A program made the position numbers and the translations under genes. The notes under the pieces were generated by a model. It was not told where the DNA came from and made no database searches. It saw only the letters and a list, made by a program, of their open reading frames with translations. Shown in pieces: positions 1-6,770 of a stretch of 43,569 nt of DNA. Source of the DNA: an uncultured Saprospiraceae bacterium (GTDB taxonomy: Bacteria; Bacteroidota; Bacteroidia; Chitinophagales; Saprospiraceae); the NCBI GenBank assembly GCA_937961455.1, contig CALGNN010000126.1, positions 1 through 43,569 of the forward strand, written 5' to 3'. How positions within the stretch are numbered: the first letter of the stretch is position 1; each line of letters starts with the position of its first letter.

Positions 1-728
1 GCCATATTATAAGCCTTGCTTAAGGAGTTGAGTTCGATGCAATTTTTTCTGGCATTAGCGATTTGAAAAATGGAAAATTTTTCATCGGTTAGTATAAGAC
101 TATAGGGATTGTCATGACATAAAATAATATCATGAGCATCACAGAGTGCAATGAGTTTTGATAAGACTCCTTTCATGGGTTTTCCACCCGTCGGCATGTT
201 AGGATAATTTATCCAACAAATTTTTGTCCTAGATGTGATCTTTGATTCTATATCTCCAATTTTTGGTGCCCAGTTATGTTTACCATCCAAATCAAAATGG
301 ACTACTTTGGCGCCAGCTAATTTTGCGGCACTAGAATAGGCAGGATAACCTGGATTTGGAACTAGGACCTCATCACCTTCATTCAAGTACGCCATGGAAA
401 TATGAAAAATGCCCTCCTTAGATCCAATTAATGGAAGGATCTCTTTGTCTGCATCGAGCAGTACTTCATACTGGCTTTTATACCAATTCGCAAATCCTTC
501 CCTAAGACCTTGCAGTCCCTTGTATGCTTGATAGCCATGATTAGAAGACTTGGTACTAGTTTCTTTAAGCTGTTGAATGACTAGTGGGTCCGGAGCAAGG
601 TCTGGACTGCCAATGCCTAAATTGATCACTGGGAAGTCTTCAGTGTCAAGCTGCTTTACCTCTCTCAATTTTTTCGAGAAATAGTATTCCTTAACATCCG
701 ATATTCTATGTGCTACTTTAAACCTCAT
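1..728 (-). CDS. PLP-dependent class I/II aminotransferase, C-terminus cut by window edge
   Basis: The first 242 codons of a fold-type I aminotransferase are present. Visible motifs are INLGIGSPDL near residue 37, the proline-rich YPNMPTGG, HDNPYS (cofactor-binding Asp and Tyr region) and SLSKAYNMA, whose Lys codon at 15-17 would form the Schiff base with PLP. The catalytic lysine is therefore present, but the rest of the large domain and the C-terminal domain lie outside the window. The ATG at 728 overlaps the end of pheA by 11 bases, so the two are translationally coupled. In Bacteroidota an aminotransferase of this type commonly follows prephenate dehydratase and precedes DAHP synthase/chorismate mutase and prephenate dehydrogenase. 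By position it probably transaminates phenylpyruvate, 4-hydroxyphenylpyruvate or prephenate, but the substrate is inferred from context only. The family also includes LL-diaminopimelate and aspartate aminotransferases. Confidence 0.88.
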   Translation of the reverse strand, partial: MRFKVAHRISDVKEYYFSKKLREVKQLDTEDFPVINLGIGSPDLAPDPLVIQQLKETSTKSSNHGYQAYKGLQGLREGFANWYKSQYEVLLDADKEILPLIGSKEGIFHISMAYLNEGDEVLVPNPGYPAYSSAAKLAGAKVVHFDLDGKHNWAPKIGDIESKITSRTKICWINYPNMPTGGKPMKGVLSKLIALCDAHDIILCHDNPYSLILTDEKFSIFQIANARKNCIELNSLSKAYNM

Positions 729-1575
729 AAGGTGATTTTCCACTTTTGTAAATTCCCATGAGAAGCAGATCTTTTGATACACTATTCAAGGCATACATGG
801 TTTCATTGATACTTGTATTTTGGCTCCATTCTATATCAATATGAAACTTATAAGTATTGTGCAATTTTGGAATAGGGACTGATTGAATTTTAGTCATGTT
901 GATTTGTCTAAGAGCTAATTTTTTGAGGACGCGGGCTAAACTGCCTGGGGCATGTCCCGTTTCAAAACATAAGCTGGCTTTATTTGCTTCTATTGAATTG
1001 TTTTGAAGCATATTATTTAAGGACCTTTCCTCTTTCTTTTCAAGAATCAAAAATCTGGTAAAATTGTATTCAAGATCTTGCAAATCTCTTTCAATAATTT
1101 CCATCCCATATTCTTCTGCGGCTGCCTCTGGTGCAATGGCTCCGGCTTTCAATAAATTTTGATCTCTCACTATCATGGCTGATCCAGCAGTGTCAAACTT
1201 TTCAATAAATTGAATTTGTGGGTGTTGGTTTATAAAACCCCTACATTGTTTGAGCGCCATTGGGTGAGAAAATATTTCTTCTAAATCATCTTTAACTGTG
1301 CCGGGCAAAGCCATGAGATGATGAGCTATTTTTAGATAGAGTTCACCTTGAATCACAATATTGAACTCTTGCAACAATTTGTAATTAGGTAAAATACTTC
1401 CAGCCAAAGAATTTTCAATGGCCATCACAGCTACATCTGCTTTACCTGCAGTTAATAATTGGCATAGCTCTTCAAATGTTTTGCAAGGAATGATTTCATT
1501 TGATGTGTCGCTGAAATACTTTTCACTTGCCAAATGATGGAAACTTGCTCTTGTGCCTTGTATTGCTATATTCAT
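718..1575 (-). CDS. pheA: Prephenate dehydratase (PDT plus ACT domain)
   Basis: This enzyme converts prephenate to phenylpyruvate, the committed step to phenylalanine. The 285-residue product has the monofunctional layout: a PDT catalytic domain (about 1-180) with AIENSLAGSI and the substrate motif FTRF, then an ACT domain (about 200-285) with GSLARVL and a degenerate IQSVP in place of the usual ESRP, which normally takes part in Phe binding. There is no chorismate mutase domain. I chose the ATG at 1575 (MNIAIQGTRASFH), the usual N-terminus in this phylum; an in-frame TTG at 1581 lies inside the terminator T-run and is unlikely. The stop overlaps the next gene, an aminotransferase. Expression is probably controlled by the leader-peptide attenuator immediately upstream, which ends 4 bases before the start codon. 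Confidence 0.95.
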   Translation of the reverse strand: MNIAIQGTRASFHHLASEKYFSDTSNEIIPCKTFEELCQLLTAGKADVAVMAIENSLAGSILPNYKLLQEFNIVIQGELYLKIAHHLMALPGTVKDDLEEIFSHPMALKQCRGFINQHPQIQFIEKFDTAGSAMIVRDQNLLKAGAIAPEAAAEEYGMEIIERDLQDLEYNFTRFLILEKKEERSLNNMLQNNSIEANKASLCFETGHAPGSLARVLKKLALRQINMTKIQSVPIPKLHNTYKFHIDIEWSQNTSINETMYALNSVSKDLLLMGIYKSGKSPYEV

Positions 1576-1579
1576 ACGC

Positions 1580-1610
1580 AAAAAAAAAGCCCTGACTAAA
1601 AAATCAGGAC
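1580..1610 (-). terminator. Intrinsic terminator of the pheA attenuator
   Basis: Read on the minus strand, GTCCTGA (1610-1604) pairs with TCAGGGC (1595-1589) as a 7-bp stem with one G.U pair and an 8-base loop, followed by nine T (1588-1580). The pheA ATG begins 4 bases after the T-run. A strong terminator between a leader ORF and the start codon of the gene it serves makes sense only as a conditional element. Its 5' arm can also pair with an upstream segment at 1646-1652. Confidence 0.88.
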
Positions 1611-1652
1611 TTTTAAAATTTTATGTTGATACATATATTCTTATTGCCCCGA
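1604..1652 (-). promoter_or_regulatory. Candidate antiterminator pairing of the pheA leader
   Basis: On the minus strand, TCGGGGC (1652-1646), which overlaps the last leader-peptide codons, can pair over its whole length with GTCCTGA (1610-1604), the 5' arm of the terminator. This gives 7 pairs, two of them G.U, and excludes the terminator. A ribosome finishing the peptide at the stop codon (1643-1641) would cover TCGGGGC and let the terminator form. A ribosome stalled at the Phe or Tyr codons would leave it free. A weaker pairing of TTTCGA (1665-1660) with TCGGGG could sequester the segment when nothing is translated. The pairing is seen in the sequence; the mechanism is inferred from classical pheA/trp attenuation. 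Confidence 0.7.
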
Positions 1653-1703
1653 CGGTTTATCGAAATAGCCAAAAAAATAATATGCATTAAAAAATCTATT
1701 CAT
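1641..1703 (-). CDS. pheL: Phe/Tyr-rich leader peptide of the pheA operon
   Basis: This short ORF encodes MNRFFNAYYFFGYFDKPSGQ: 20 residues with 5 Phe (codons 4, 5, 10, 11, 14) and 3 Tyr (8, 9, 13), so eight of the eleven residues from 4 to 14 are aromatic. It sits directly upstream of a terminator that abuts pheA. Its last codons contain the segment that can form an antiterminator. This is the layout of enterobacterial pheL, but the peptide sequence is different. Having both Phe and Tyr codons fits an operon serving both amino acids, as the aminotransferase suggests. No convincing Shine-Dalgarno precedes the ATG, which is normal in this phylum. A near-consensus -7 box lies 11 bases upstream. 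The ORF is recognised by composition and position, not by homology. Confidence 0.82.
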   Translation of the reverse strand: MNRFFNAYYFFGYFDKPSGQ

Positions 1704-1714
1704 CGTTGCAAGGT

Positions 1715-1722
1715 TAAAGATA
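1715..1722 (-). promoter_or_regulatory. Possible -7 box of the pheL-pheA transcript
   Basis: On the minus strand TATCTTTA matches the Bacteroidota TAnnTTTG element except for the last base. It lies 11 bases before the leader-peptide ATG, similar to the spacing of the exact boxes before trpB (12) and galK (9). No clear -33 element is seen, so this is tentative. Confidence 0.4.
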
Positions 1723-1755
1723 AGTTTGCTAATAAGCAAGAGAATTGTAAAATTC

Positions 1756-2043
1756 TTATGCTGCGTACAAGTTAAGGGTTATAAATCCTCCATCTTGATT
1801 TTTACAGCTAATATTTATTTCGCCGTGCATTTCTTTGTTATTAATATAGCCTCTCACCTTTGCCTTGCTATTGTTTTCTGACACATCTTTGAAAGGTTGA
1901 TCTAGAAAAAACCACGTGTCTTTTAAAGATCTAAAGATGATATTGCTATATGTCGTTTTAGCAAAAGCTAAATTTTGTTCTTGATGCGGTATGATGATCT
2001 CTTTTGAGATGTATTTTACTGTGGGCTTGGTTTCATTTTTCAT
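1756..2043 (-). CDS. Small hypothetical protein (95 aa)
   Basis: I do not recognise this protein. It has no signal peptide or membrane segment and no obvious motif. The N-terminus is hydrophilic (MKNETKPTVKY). The rest alternates polar and hydrophobic residues in a way that suggests beta strands and ends with GGFITLNLYAA. It lies just upstream of the pheA attenuator on the same strand, 53 bases from the leader-peptide ATG, and may share its transcript, but a separate promoter for the leader is plausible. It has its own ATG, sensible composition and no overlapping better candidate. The 205 bases between it and the sensor kinase gene hold no further gene or convincing terminator that I can see. 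Confidence 0.55.
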   Translation of the reverse strand: MKNETKPTVKYISKEIIIPHQEQNLAFAKTTYSNIIFRSLKDTWFFLDQPFKDVSENNSKAKVRGYINNKEMHGEINISCKNQDGGFITLNLYAA

Positions 2044-2248
2044 TTCTGCGGGTTTAAAATTAACATAGTGGTTTAATTCATATTTTAAAGTTGAGGAATT
2101 TAGATGCCTTATTCCTCACCTAAAAAGGTGGTTAAGAAAAAATACCTCTTTTGGGTGAGTATCTATTTTGTTCCTTACCCATGTTAATATCACGAGAAGC
2201 AAAAAAGTAACCTTTAATGAGTATGTTTTTTGAAATTTATGTGTCGAA

Positions 2249-5200
2249 TTACTTTATGGGAATTTCAATCCTGACTTCGAATCCATCACTTTGATCAATA
2301 AAAAAATTAGCCCCCATCATAGCAGATCTTATTTTCATGGTGCTCATACCTAGGCCTTCCTTATTGACTTTTGCTGTATAGCTTCCATTATCTTTAATAC
2401 TTAAGATGATCTTATTTTTTTTATTGATAAAATAAATATCTACACGATCTCCATTTGAATGCTTAATTGCATTGGTTATTGCTTCCTTGAAAATCATATA
2501 AATATTTTGTCGAATTTCTGGGCTGATGAATTGTTTTCTATCTATATTCTCCAAAGTCATATGATAATCTAAAGGCGCATAATTAAATTGTGATGTAGCA
2601 AATTCATGCATTCGATCTACAAGGTTTTCATATTTGTCTCGAGTAGAATTCAGCGCCCAAACGATGTCTCTCATTTTACCCATAGCAGCTCGAGTTTTTT
2701 CACTTATTTCCAAAAGTTGCCTTTGAGATTCATGTTTAAATTTCATGGATAAGAGTTCACTTTTCATAGCCACACCTGCGAGCATGGAGCCTACATCATC
2801 ATGAATGTCTCTTGAAATTTTATTTCTCAGTTTTTCAATAGCTATTTGTTTTTCTATTTTTTGTTGGTAATAATATCTCGTGCTTAGATATATTAAAATA
2901 CCAATGGTGCTAATGAATAATAAGATAAACCACCATGTTCTAAACCACGCTTGCTTGACGTTAACTGGAACGTTTAGCATTTCATCGCTCCATATTCCGC
3001 TCCCGGAAGTGGCCTTAACTTTAAAGTTATATTTGCCCGGAGGAAGGCTTGTATATCTTGCTGTATTTTTGATGCTTGGACTTGACCAATCATAATCATA
3101 ACCTTCCATTTTGTAAGAAAATCGGTGACGATCAGGGTAATCAAAGTTTAGATAAGCGTATGTCATTTCTAACATTTTATCATTATACTTCAAGTTGATC
3201 TGTTCTATATCATCTTTGAGAAACTGATGTTGGATTAACTCATTTGATTTGCCTTTTAGAATACTATAATCATCAATTTTTATTTTGATGTTTTTTAAAT
3301 CATTCTGCTTAGAGGAATATTTGCGAATTAAGTTATCAGGATTAAAGATGTATAACCCGTTGTTCGAGCCCACAGCAATTTGGCCATTTGATAATTTTAC
3401 AAAGGCTCTGACACTCCCATTAGTCTCGATGCCTTCCTGCACAGAAAAGTTACCAGACTTTTGTTGATTAAAATTGTGAAAGGCAATACCACTTTCATAG
3501 GCAAGCCATAATAGACTATCTCCAAATGGTATCATTTTGCTGATCTGATCATTCGTGACAACATTTAAAGCTAAATAATGAGCTAAAGTTTTTTCTTCAA
3601 TGTTAATCAATCCAACTTCATTTGAAGTTCTGAACCAAAGTTGATTTTCTCCTATAAATTTAAGTTCTTTCGTTTCTGTACCAAGGCTTATTTTTTTGTT
3701 TTGATATTCAAATTCAGTGTTGTAATACTTAAAGCTGTTTTCTGATACATTGAAATAAACAATACCTTTCAAAGTGCCTAACCAAATATTCCCCTCAGTA
3801 TCTTCAGTCATTGACTGAACCTTGTTAATACTAAAATTAATATTGCCAGCAGGGTCTTCATAGTTTTTCAGTAATTCAAAATTATTCTTATCAGCTTTTC
3901 CAAATAGATAACTTTTTTTATTTAATAATCCTGAATACCATACAGCTCCGTTTTTTTGCACTAAGGTGTTTTCAATAGCTAGAATGGGCGTTTTCATTTT
4001 TCTAGCCTTGAAATTTTCATCTAAACTATAATAGCTATTCCATGTACTATACACTTTTAAATTATCATTAAAACTCATATGGACGGATTCCATAGGGCTG
4101 AAAATGGGAAGGGTTTTAATCTCCTTTGTTTTCAAATCAAGTTGATGGGTGAAAAAAGATTCTTGCAAAATGAGTCCACCTTTTCCATCCTCATTTACAG
4201 AATGGATTGAAGAATTTCTAATCGCGAAGTCATTGTAATAATTTAAAATCTTATCTAGTCCCGGGTTATTCACTTGCTGGTAAATGGGATGATTTTTGTC
4301 TTTGGTGTTGTTTAAGTGAGATTCAAAATAATTTGTCTTTTCTCTAATTTTAAATATACCTCCATCCTTATGAGCCCATAAGTTTCCAAATTCATCTTGA
4401 GTCATATTATATATATCAGAATCCGACCCTTCTAAGCCGGATATGATAGATTTTCTAAAGTTGAGAAATTGATCTATTGTAGGATCGTAGCAAACTAAAT
4501 ATGAGGCAGCACATCCCATCCAAATTCTTTCTGCATCATCAACATGTAAAAATCTTAAGCTGAGCATGGTGCCCACTTCTTGAAGGCCCACTCTTTTATT
4601 TTCATTCTCTGCATTGATCTTGCAAGTAGTTTTGAATTCAATTTTGCCTGATATTTTTTGATCTTCAAATGATCTTGTCTCCCAATTAAATATTTGAAAA
4701 TGCTTCTCGTAAATCCGCCAAAGGTTTTTTCTATTATCTAATCGAAATTGAGCACAGTCTTTAGTTTGTAGAAATGATTCTTGATTTGCAACATCTAAAT
4801 GGGTTTCTTTTCCTTCACTATTAATGATGGTCACACCTCCCATTCTCCAAAGAAAAAACAGATTGCCATCTTTATCATCAAGTTCATAGTAGGTCCAAAA
4901 AACTCCTTGGTCTCCAACATATTCATTCAAATCAAACATTTCCACGAAGTCTCTACCATTGGTTGATTTATAAACAGGTTGATGCTTGTTATCCCAAGTT
5001 GAGGTAAACAGCCAAATATTATTTAATTCGTCTTGATACAAATATTTGAAATAATCTCTTCCTGGAAGCTCCCAGAGATCTTGTACTTCTTTAGTCCTAG
5101 GATGCACAAGACTTAGTTTGTTGTCATTCAAAAATAAAATACGATCTTCAAAAAAAATGATCTCGCCCAATAACAAATAATCATCTTTCTCTTTACCTAT

Positions 5201-5422
5201 TATTTTATCGATTCCAACGGCTGTAATTTGATGACCATTATATCGATAATAATCTTTATCATCATGAAACCATAAATAACCATCCTTGTCTTTCTTAAAT
5301 TTTGTTAGAGCTCCATGGTATGGAAAAGCGATGTCGAATTTTTCAATTTGGCAAAAACTTTGACTTATGCTTAAAGTGAAGCATACAATTGCAAACCATA
5401 AAATTTTACATAAAATACGCAT
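2249..5422 (-). CDS. Sensor histidine kinase with propeller and Y_Y_Y sensor domains
   Basis: This 1057-residue membrane sensor has a signal peptide (about 1-24), a large periplasmic region of two-component-regulator propeller repeats (for example EDTEGNIWLGTLKGIVYF and DEFGNLWAHKDGGIFKI), a Y_Y_Y domain (about 740-815, FSYKMEGYDYDW and LPPGKYNFKVKA), one transmembrane helix near 825-845 (FILLFISTIGILIYL), a HisKA_3 dimerisation domain with the phospho-acceptor His in SRDIHDDVGS (about residue 874), and a C-terminal HATPase (EAITNAIKHSNG, KDNG, GLGMSTM). It lacks the receiver and AraC domains of Bacteroides hybrid sensors, and no response regulator gene is present in the window, so its partner is elsewhere. 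The HisKA_3 type usually pairs with NarL/LuxR-type regulators. The ligand is unknown. The ATG at 5422 is preferred over a TTG one codon earlier. Confidence 0.9.
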   Translation of the reverse strand: MRILCKILWFAIVCFTLSISQSFCQIEKFDIAFPYHGALTKFKKDKDGYLWFHDDKDYYRYNGHQITAVGIDKIIGKEKDDYLLLGEIIFFEDRILFLNDNKLSLVHPRTKEVQDLWELPGRDYFKYLYQDELNNIWLFTSTWDNKHQPVYKSTNGRDFVEMFDLNEYVGDQGVFWTYYELDDKDGNLFFLWRMGGVTIINSEGKETHLDVANQESFLQTKDCAQFRLDNRKNLWRIYEKHFQIFNWETRSFEDQKISGKIEFKTTCKINAENENKRVGLQEVGTMLSLRFLHVDDAERIWMGCAASYLVCYDPTIDQFLNFRKSIISGLEGSDSDIYNMTQDEFGNLWAHKDGGIFKIREKTNYFESHLNNTKDKNHPIYQQVNNPGLDKILNYYNDFAIRNSSIHSVNEDGKGGLILQESFFTHQLDLKTKEIKTLPIFSPMESVHMSFNDNLKVYSTWNSYYSLDENFKARKMKTPILAIENTLVQKNGAVWYSGLLNKKSYLFGKADKNNFELLKNYEDPAGNINFSINKVQSMTEDTEGNIWLGTLKGIVYFNVSENSFKYYNTEFEYQNKKISLGTETKELKFIGENQLWFRTSNEVGLINIEEKTLAHYLALNVVTNDQISKMIPFGDSLLWLAYESGIAFHNFNQQKSGNFSVQEGIETNGSVRAFVKLSNGQIAVGSNNGLYIFNPDNLIRKYSSKQNDLKNIKIKIDDYSILKGKSNELIQHQFLKDDIEQINLKYNDKMLEMTYAYLNFDYPDRHRFSYKMEGYDYDWSSPSIKNTARYTSLPPGKYNFKVKATSGSGIWSDEMLNVPVNVKQAWFRTWWFILLFISTIGILIYLSTRYYYQQKIEKQIAIEKLRNKISRDIHDDVGSMLAGVAMKSELLSMKFKHESQRQLLEISEKTRAAMGKMRDIVWALNSTRDKYENLVDRMHEFATSQFNYAPLDYHMTLENIDRKQFISPEIRQNIYMIFKEAITNAIKHSNGDRVDIYFINKKNKIILSIKDNGSYTAKVNKEGLGMSTMKIRSAMMGANFFIDQSDGFEVRIEIPIK

Positions 5423-5470
5423 CAACTTATTTTGATTTAAAAAGCTTTAGCAAGTATTTATGTGAGCAGC

Positions 5471-5478
5471 CAAATTTA
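5471..5478 (-). promoter_or_regulatory. -7 promoter box (TAAATTTG) for the sensor kinase gene
   Basis: Exact match to TAnnTTTG on the minus strand, 48 bases before the kinase ATG. It lies in the 106-base gap downstream of aroA, where no T-tailed terminator is visible, so read-through from the aro cluster is also possible. No good -33 element was seen. Confidence 0.5.
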
Positions 5479-5528
5479 TTCTAGCAATATACACTTTCAT
5501 AAGACATTATTTTTAGTGATGTCTGGTC

Positions 5529-6770
5529 TTATGAATAATACAGTTTTTCGAAATCTTTGTAAAAATGGGGATATGATTTGGCTACACATTCTGCATTGTC
5601 AATTTCAATAGGTCCTGTTGCATTCAAACCAGCAATGGCTAAACACATAGCAATTCTGTGATCATGCCTCCCATGTACTATTGCTCCGCGTATAGGTCCT
5701 CCTTCAATTAACATCGTGTTTTGTTCTTTCCAAACCTTTATGCCTAGTTTAGAAAATTCTTCTTTTATAGTCGTGTATCTATCACTTTCCTTGTGGGTTA
5801 ATCTTTCTACTCCATTAATCCTGCTGATCCCTTTGCAATTAGCTGCCAATGCTGCAATCGGAGGGAATAAATCTGGACAATCCATTGCATCAAAGTTGAA
5901 TGCATGTAATTCATTTTTTTCAATTACCACATTTCCATTTTCAATTAATACAGTGGCTCCTGCTCTTTTAACGGCATCCAAAATTGCAATGTCTGCCTGA
6001 ACAGATTCAGGGTTAATCCTAGATAAAGTGGCTTTGCCCGAGATGGCCGCACCGACAACATGAAAACTTGCACCACTCCAATCGCCTTCTATTTCATAAG
6101 ATCTTCCTGTATAATTTTGTGAACCTTGAATGTTGAATATTTTATAATCCTGATGACTAACTTCTACGCCAAAAGAATTCAGGATATCAATGGTGATGTC
6201 TATGTAAGGTTTGCTGCTTAGATTGCTTACTTCGATCTGAGAATCCCCTGAAATTAACGGCAGTGCAATTAATAATCCTGTTAATACTTGAGAAGTCTCA
6301 GATCCATCAATCTTAAATCGACCTCCTTTAATGGGTCCTTTCAATTTTATGGGTATGTAATCTCCATTTCCTTCAGCCCATCCTCCAGCATTAACAATAC
6401 CTTCTATGATCATATGCATGGGTCGAGTCTTCAAGGAGCCTGAACCAGTCAGGACTAATTGTTGGTCATAGAGCGCAGCAATAGAGGCAAACAATCTGAG
6501 GCTGGTTCCTGATTCACCAGCATCCAAAGGAAGGCCAGTAGGCACTCCTAGTTTTTCTATTGTAATCTCATTATTAATTTGTTCAACTTTGCAACCTAAA
6601 TTTCTAATAATATCCATTGAAGCTAATCCATCTTTTGATAAAGAGGGGTTGCTTATAATGGATTTACCTTTTGCAAGTGAAGCAATAGCCATAGCCCTTT
6701 GCATATAACTTTTAGAAGGAGGTATTGCTATTTGTCCTTTAGCTGTTCCTTGCTTGATTAATTTCTTCAT
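5529..6770 (-). CDS. aroA: 3-phosphoshikimate 1-carboxyvinyltransferase (EPSP synthase)
   Basis: This enzyme transfers enolpyruvyl from PEP to shikimate-3-phosphate, shikimate pathway step 6. The 413-residue protein carries the family signatures: PPSKSYMQRAMAIASL at the N-terminus (PEP/S3P-binding Lys-Ser), GESGTSLR, DGSETSQVLTGLL, the catalytic Asp region CPDLFPPIAALAA, KESDRYTT, DHRIAM and the C-terminal KSYPHF. It is slightly shorter than the usual 420-430 residues but nothing essential is missing. The ATG at 6770 lies 32 bases inside the 3' end of the aroE-aroK gene. The binding motif begins only 16 residues into the protein, which makes a later start unlikely, so the overlap appears real. 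It is the last gene of the four-gene aro cluster. Chorismate synthase (aroC) is not in the window. Confidence 0.96.
   Translation of the reverse strand: MKKLIKQGTAKGQIAIPPSKSYMQRAMAIASLAKGKSIISNPSLSKDGLASMDIIRNLGCKVEQINNEITIEKLGVPTGLPLDAGESGTSLRLFASIAALYDQQLVLTGSGSLKTRPMHMIIEGIVNAGGWAEGNGDYIPIKLKGPIKGGRFKIDGSETSQVLTGLLIALPLISGDSQIEVSNLSSKPYIDITIDILNSFGVEVSHQDYKIFNIQGSQNYTGRSYEIEGDWSGASFHVVGAAISGKATLSRINPESVQADIAILDAVKRAGATVLIENGNVVIEKNELHAFNFDAMDCPDLFPPIAALAANCKGISRINGVERLTHKESDRYTTIKEEFSKLGIKVWKEQNTMLIEGGPIRGAIVHGRHDHRIAMCLAIAGLNATGPIEIDNAECVAKSYPHFYKDFEKLYYS

Noticed and set aside
1576-1581. TTG codon as the start of pheA, two codons before the ATG
   Set aside because: It overlaps the terminator T-run, and the family N-terminus begins at the ATG (1575).
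2114-2160. CACC/GGTG and CCTCACC/GGTGAG inverted repeats between the kinase and the 95-aa gene
   Set aside because: Short, with competing pairings and no T-run in a useful place; no function assigned.
2880-3467. Plus-strand ORFs of 60-71 codons opposite the sensor kinase gene, and similar ORFs opposite other large genes
   Set aside because: They lie wholly antisense to strongly supported genes, have no recognisable domain and odd composition; they are frame shadows.
5502-5524. Hairpin AGACAT/ATGTCT after aroA as a terminator
   Set aside because: Only 6-8 weak pairs and no T-run on the minus strand; not convincing.
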